In this document: piece by piece, positions 62,114 through 64,000 of the stretch
Layout: each line of letters starts with the position of its first letter
Numbering within the stretch: position 1 is the first letter of the stretch
From: Blattabacterium cuenoti
Lineage (GTDB): Bacteria > Bacteroidota > Bacteroidia > Flavobacteriales > Blattabacteriaceae
Direction: 5' to 3'
DNA: 64,000 nucleotides
Assembly (NCBI RefSeq): GCF_014251255.1
Contig: NZ_CP059182.1
Span: 186,001 to 250,000 of the forward strand
Translations under genes and position numbers: made by a program
The notes under the pieces: model-generated
What the model was told of the DNA's origin: nothing
Database searches by the model: none
Seen by the model: the letters and a program-made list of their open reading frames with translations, nothing else

Positions 62114-64000
62114 ATGAAAAACGTCAATTTTTTTATTATTACTTTATTTATTTTTCTTTCATTTTTTTCGTTTTTATTTTCTCAATCTTATACTAAAAAG
62201 TATAAATGGTTTATTAAAATAAGATCGCATGATATAAATTATTATCCTATTCCTAAAAATAGATCTATTTTTACTGCCAAATCAACTTTATTAGATTTTT
62301 TTGAAAAAAAAAACAATACAATTAATCCTTTTTTTTCCGATGTAGAAATCGGATATTTTTTCAATAGAAGAATAGGTTTTTATTTGAATAGTATGTTAGG
62401 AATGGTTGATAATCAGAGATGGAATAAAATGGATTATTTTTTTGTGAAATTCATTCATGGAATGAATATTCATCTATTTTCAAAATATAAAATTGATCCT
62501 TATTTGAGATTAGGAGGAGGATATCATCAATATAATTACGAAAATAGCATGTTAAAATTAAAAACTGACAATTCAAATTTCTATAAGTTAAATCAAAAAC
62601 ATTTTGTTCTGTTTAATGGAGGATTGGGAATAAATTTTTGGATTGTTTCTAATGTGGGGTTAAATGTTCAAAGTGATTACAATTATGTTATTTCATATCT
62701 TTCTAAAGACTATTTGAATTTTTGGGGACATTCTGTGGGATTAACATTTCGTTTTGGAAACAATGATGATCATTATGATGATGATTATATTAAAATTAAA
62801 AAAAATGAAAAGGAAAAACAAAAAGAAAATAAAGAAATTACTGATATAGAAAAAGAAAAAAAAGAAGAAAATACTACTTCTACTACGACACTTTCTTCCC
62901 CTCTTGACCTTAAAGAAAAAACACTTACTAATACTACTTCTACTACGACACTTTCTTCCCCTCTTGACCTTAAAGAAAAAAAAGAAGAAAATACTACTTC
63001 TACTACGACACTTTCTTCCCCTCTTGACCTTAAAGAAAAAAAAGAAGAAAATACTACTTCTACTACGACACTTTCTTCCCCTCTTGACCTTAAAGAAAAA
63101 AAAGAAGAAAATACTACTTCTACTACGACACTTTCTTCCCCTCTTGACCTTAAAGAAAAAAAAGAAGAAAATACTACTTCTACTACGACACTTTCTTCCC
63201 CTCTTGACCTTAAAGAAAAAAAAGAAGAAAATACTACTTCTACTACGACACTTTCTTCCCCTCTTGACCTTAAAGAAAAAAAAGAAGAAAATACTACTTC
63301 TACTACGACACTTTCTTCCCCTCTTGACCTTAAAGAAAAAAAAGAAGAAAATACTACTTCTACTACGACACTTTCTTCCCCTCTTGACCTTAAAGAAAAA
63401 AAAGAAGAAAATACTACTTCTACTACGACACTTTCTTCCCCTCTTGACCTTAAAGAAAAAAAAGAAGAAAATACTACTTCTACTACGACACTTTCTTCCC
63501 CTCTTGACCTTAAAGAAAAAAAAGAAGAAAATACTACTTCTACTACGACACTTTCTTCCCCTCTTGACCTTAAAGAAAAAAAAGAAGAAAATACTACTTC
63601 TACTACGACACTTTCTTCCCCTCTTGACCTTAAAGAAAAAAAAGAAGAAAATACTACTTCTACTACGACACTTTCTTCCCCTCTTGACCTTAAAGAAAAA
63701 AAAGAAGAAAATACTACTTCTACTACGACACTTTCTTCCCCTCTTGACCTTAAAGAAAAAAAAGAAGAAAATACTACTTCTACTACGACACTTTCTTCCC
63801 CTCTTGACCTTAAAGAAAAAAAAGAAGAAAATACTACTTCTACTACGACACTTTCTTCCCCTCTTGACCTTAAAGAAAAAAAAGAAGAAAATACTACTTC
63901 TACTACGACACTTTCTTCCCCTCTTGACCTTAAAGAAAAAAAAGAAGAAAATACTACTTCTACTACGACACTTTCTTCCCCTCTTGACCTTAAAGAAAAA
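62114..64000 (+). CDS. Outer-membrane beta-barrel (OmpA/OprF-like N-domain) protein with expanded 20-residue repeats, 3' end outside window
   Basis: 629 codons are visible with no stop before the window edge. Residues 1-24 look like a signal peptide (NFFIITLFIFLSFFSFLFSQS). Residues about 25-215 alternate like membrane beta strands, e.g. VEIGYFFNRRIGFYLNSMLG, IDPYLRLGGGYHQY, FNGGLGINFWIVSNVGLNV, and end GHSVGLTFRFG, a typical last strand. A charged linker (DDHYDDDYIKIKKNEKEKQ) leads to K250, where a 20-residue unit, KEENTTSTTTLSSPLDLKEK, repeats 19 times. By analogy with Bacteroidetes OmpA-family proteins a C-terminal peptidoglycan-binding domain may follow; this is inference. Confidence 0.8.
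   Translation, partial: MKNVNFFIITLFIFLSFFSFLFSQSYTKKYKWFIKIRSHDINYYPIPKNRSIFTAKSTLLDFFEKKNNTINPFFSDVEIGYFFNRRIGFYLNSMLGMVDNQRWNKMDYFFVKFIHGMNIHLFSKYKIDPYLRLGGGYHQYNYENSMLKLKTDNSNFYKLNQKHFVLFNGGLGINFWIVSNVGLNVQSDYNYVISYLSKDYLNFWGHSVGLTFRFGNNDDHYDDDYIKIKKNEKEKQKENKEITDIEKEKKEENTTSTTTLSSPLDLKEKTLTNTTSTTTLSSPLDLKEKKEENTTSTTTLSSPLDLKEKKEENTTSTTTLSSPLDLKEKKEENTTSTTTLSSPLDLKEKKEENTTSTTTLSSPLDLKEKKEENTTSTTTLSSPLDLKEKKEENTTSTTTLSSPLDLKEKKEENTTSTTTLSSPLDLKEKKEENTTSTTTLSSPLDLKEKKEENTTSTTTLSSPLDLKEKKEENTTSTTTLSSPLDLKEKKEENTTSTTTLSSPLDLKEKKEENTTSTTTLSSPLDLKEKKEENTTSTTTLSSPLDLKEKKEENTTSTTTLSSPLDLKEKKEENTTSTTTLSSPLDLKEKKEENTTSTTTLSSPLDLKEKKEENTTSTTTLSSPLDLKEK
62861..64000 (+). repeat. 60-bp minisatellite, 19 units to the window edge
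   Basis: 1140 bases made of 19 complete 60-bp units. Unit 2 (62921-62980) differs in its first ten bases (encoding TLTN instead of KEEN); the other 18 appear identical. The unit length keeps the reading frame. The array continues past the window. A second frame through the unit is also free of stops. Confidence 0.97.

Noticed and set aside
62861-64000. CRISPR array
   Set aside because: The 60-bp units are contiguous with no unique spacers, stay in one long coding frame, and no cas genes are nearby.

Overview
The window looks like part of a Blattabacterium chromosome (Flavobacteriales, obligate endosymbiont of cockroaches). I infer this from several things. The DNA is very A+T-rich and Lys/Asn/Ile codons dominate. 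Genes are densely packed, often overlapping by 1-40 bases, with no insertion sequences or phage. The gene content is typical of Bacteroidetes: fused CcoN-CcoO, separate transketolase halves, an E1 alpha/beta fusion, bifunctional HisB and HisIE, a long-form HisG, and TAnnTTTG-type -7 promoter elements. Complete his and trp operons are retained. The species cannot be fixed from sequence alone.

Layout. 1-1300: dapD (cut by the window edge), ruvX, def. 1304-3723 (minus): thrS-infC-rpmI-rplT translation operon; ThrRS lacks its N-terminal editing region and IF3 has no ATG start. 3799-7795 (minus): glpD-glpK-glpF glycerol module. 7928-14744 (minus): ffh, argS, ilvE, branched-chain oxoacid dehydrogenase E1 fusion. 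14819-16862 (plus): ndk, lemA, TPM-domain protein. 16869-26692: valS, folA, a BFN/DUF151 protein, an orphan lipoprotein, pdhB, metF, serS, rsmA, folD. 26733-34044 (minus): hisG-D-C-B-H-A-F-IE, preceded by a leader with a Met-His-His micro-ORF and a terminator-like hairpin. 34271-38952: xth, tRNA-Lys, aroK, tilS, serC, YggS-family gene. 38962-45338 (minus): trpE-G-D-C-F-B-A, preceded by an unusually GC-rich, foldable leader. 45339-46049 is the only long gene-free stretch. 46050-53483 (plus): a GH73 glucosaminidase, gcvH and a cbb3 oxidase cluster (ccoI-S-NO-Q-P-H). 53552-61403: maeB, murI, rpsT, tRNA-Glu, an NlpC/P60 hydrolase with a 39-bp tandem repeat, aroA, a MazG-like gene and split transketolase. 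61567-64000: smpB and an outer-membrane barrel protein that runs off the window inside a 60-bp minisatellite (19 units visible).

How it fits together. The window encodes amino-acid provisioning (His, Trp, shikimate, Ser, Lys/DAP, branched-chain), microaerobic respiration through cbb3 oxidase fed partly by glycerol via GlpF/GlpK/GlpD, one-carbon metabolism (FolA, FolD, MetF, GcvH) and core translation. Few surface or wall genes remain. Two of them carry perfect in-frame tandem repeats, the most unusual structure in the window. I see no mobile element, CRISPR array or defence system.
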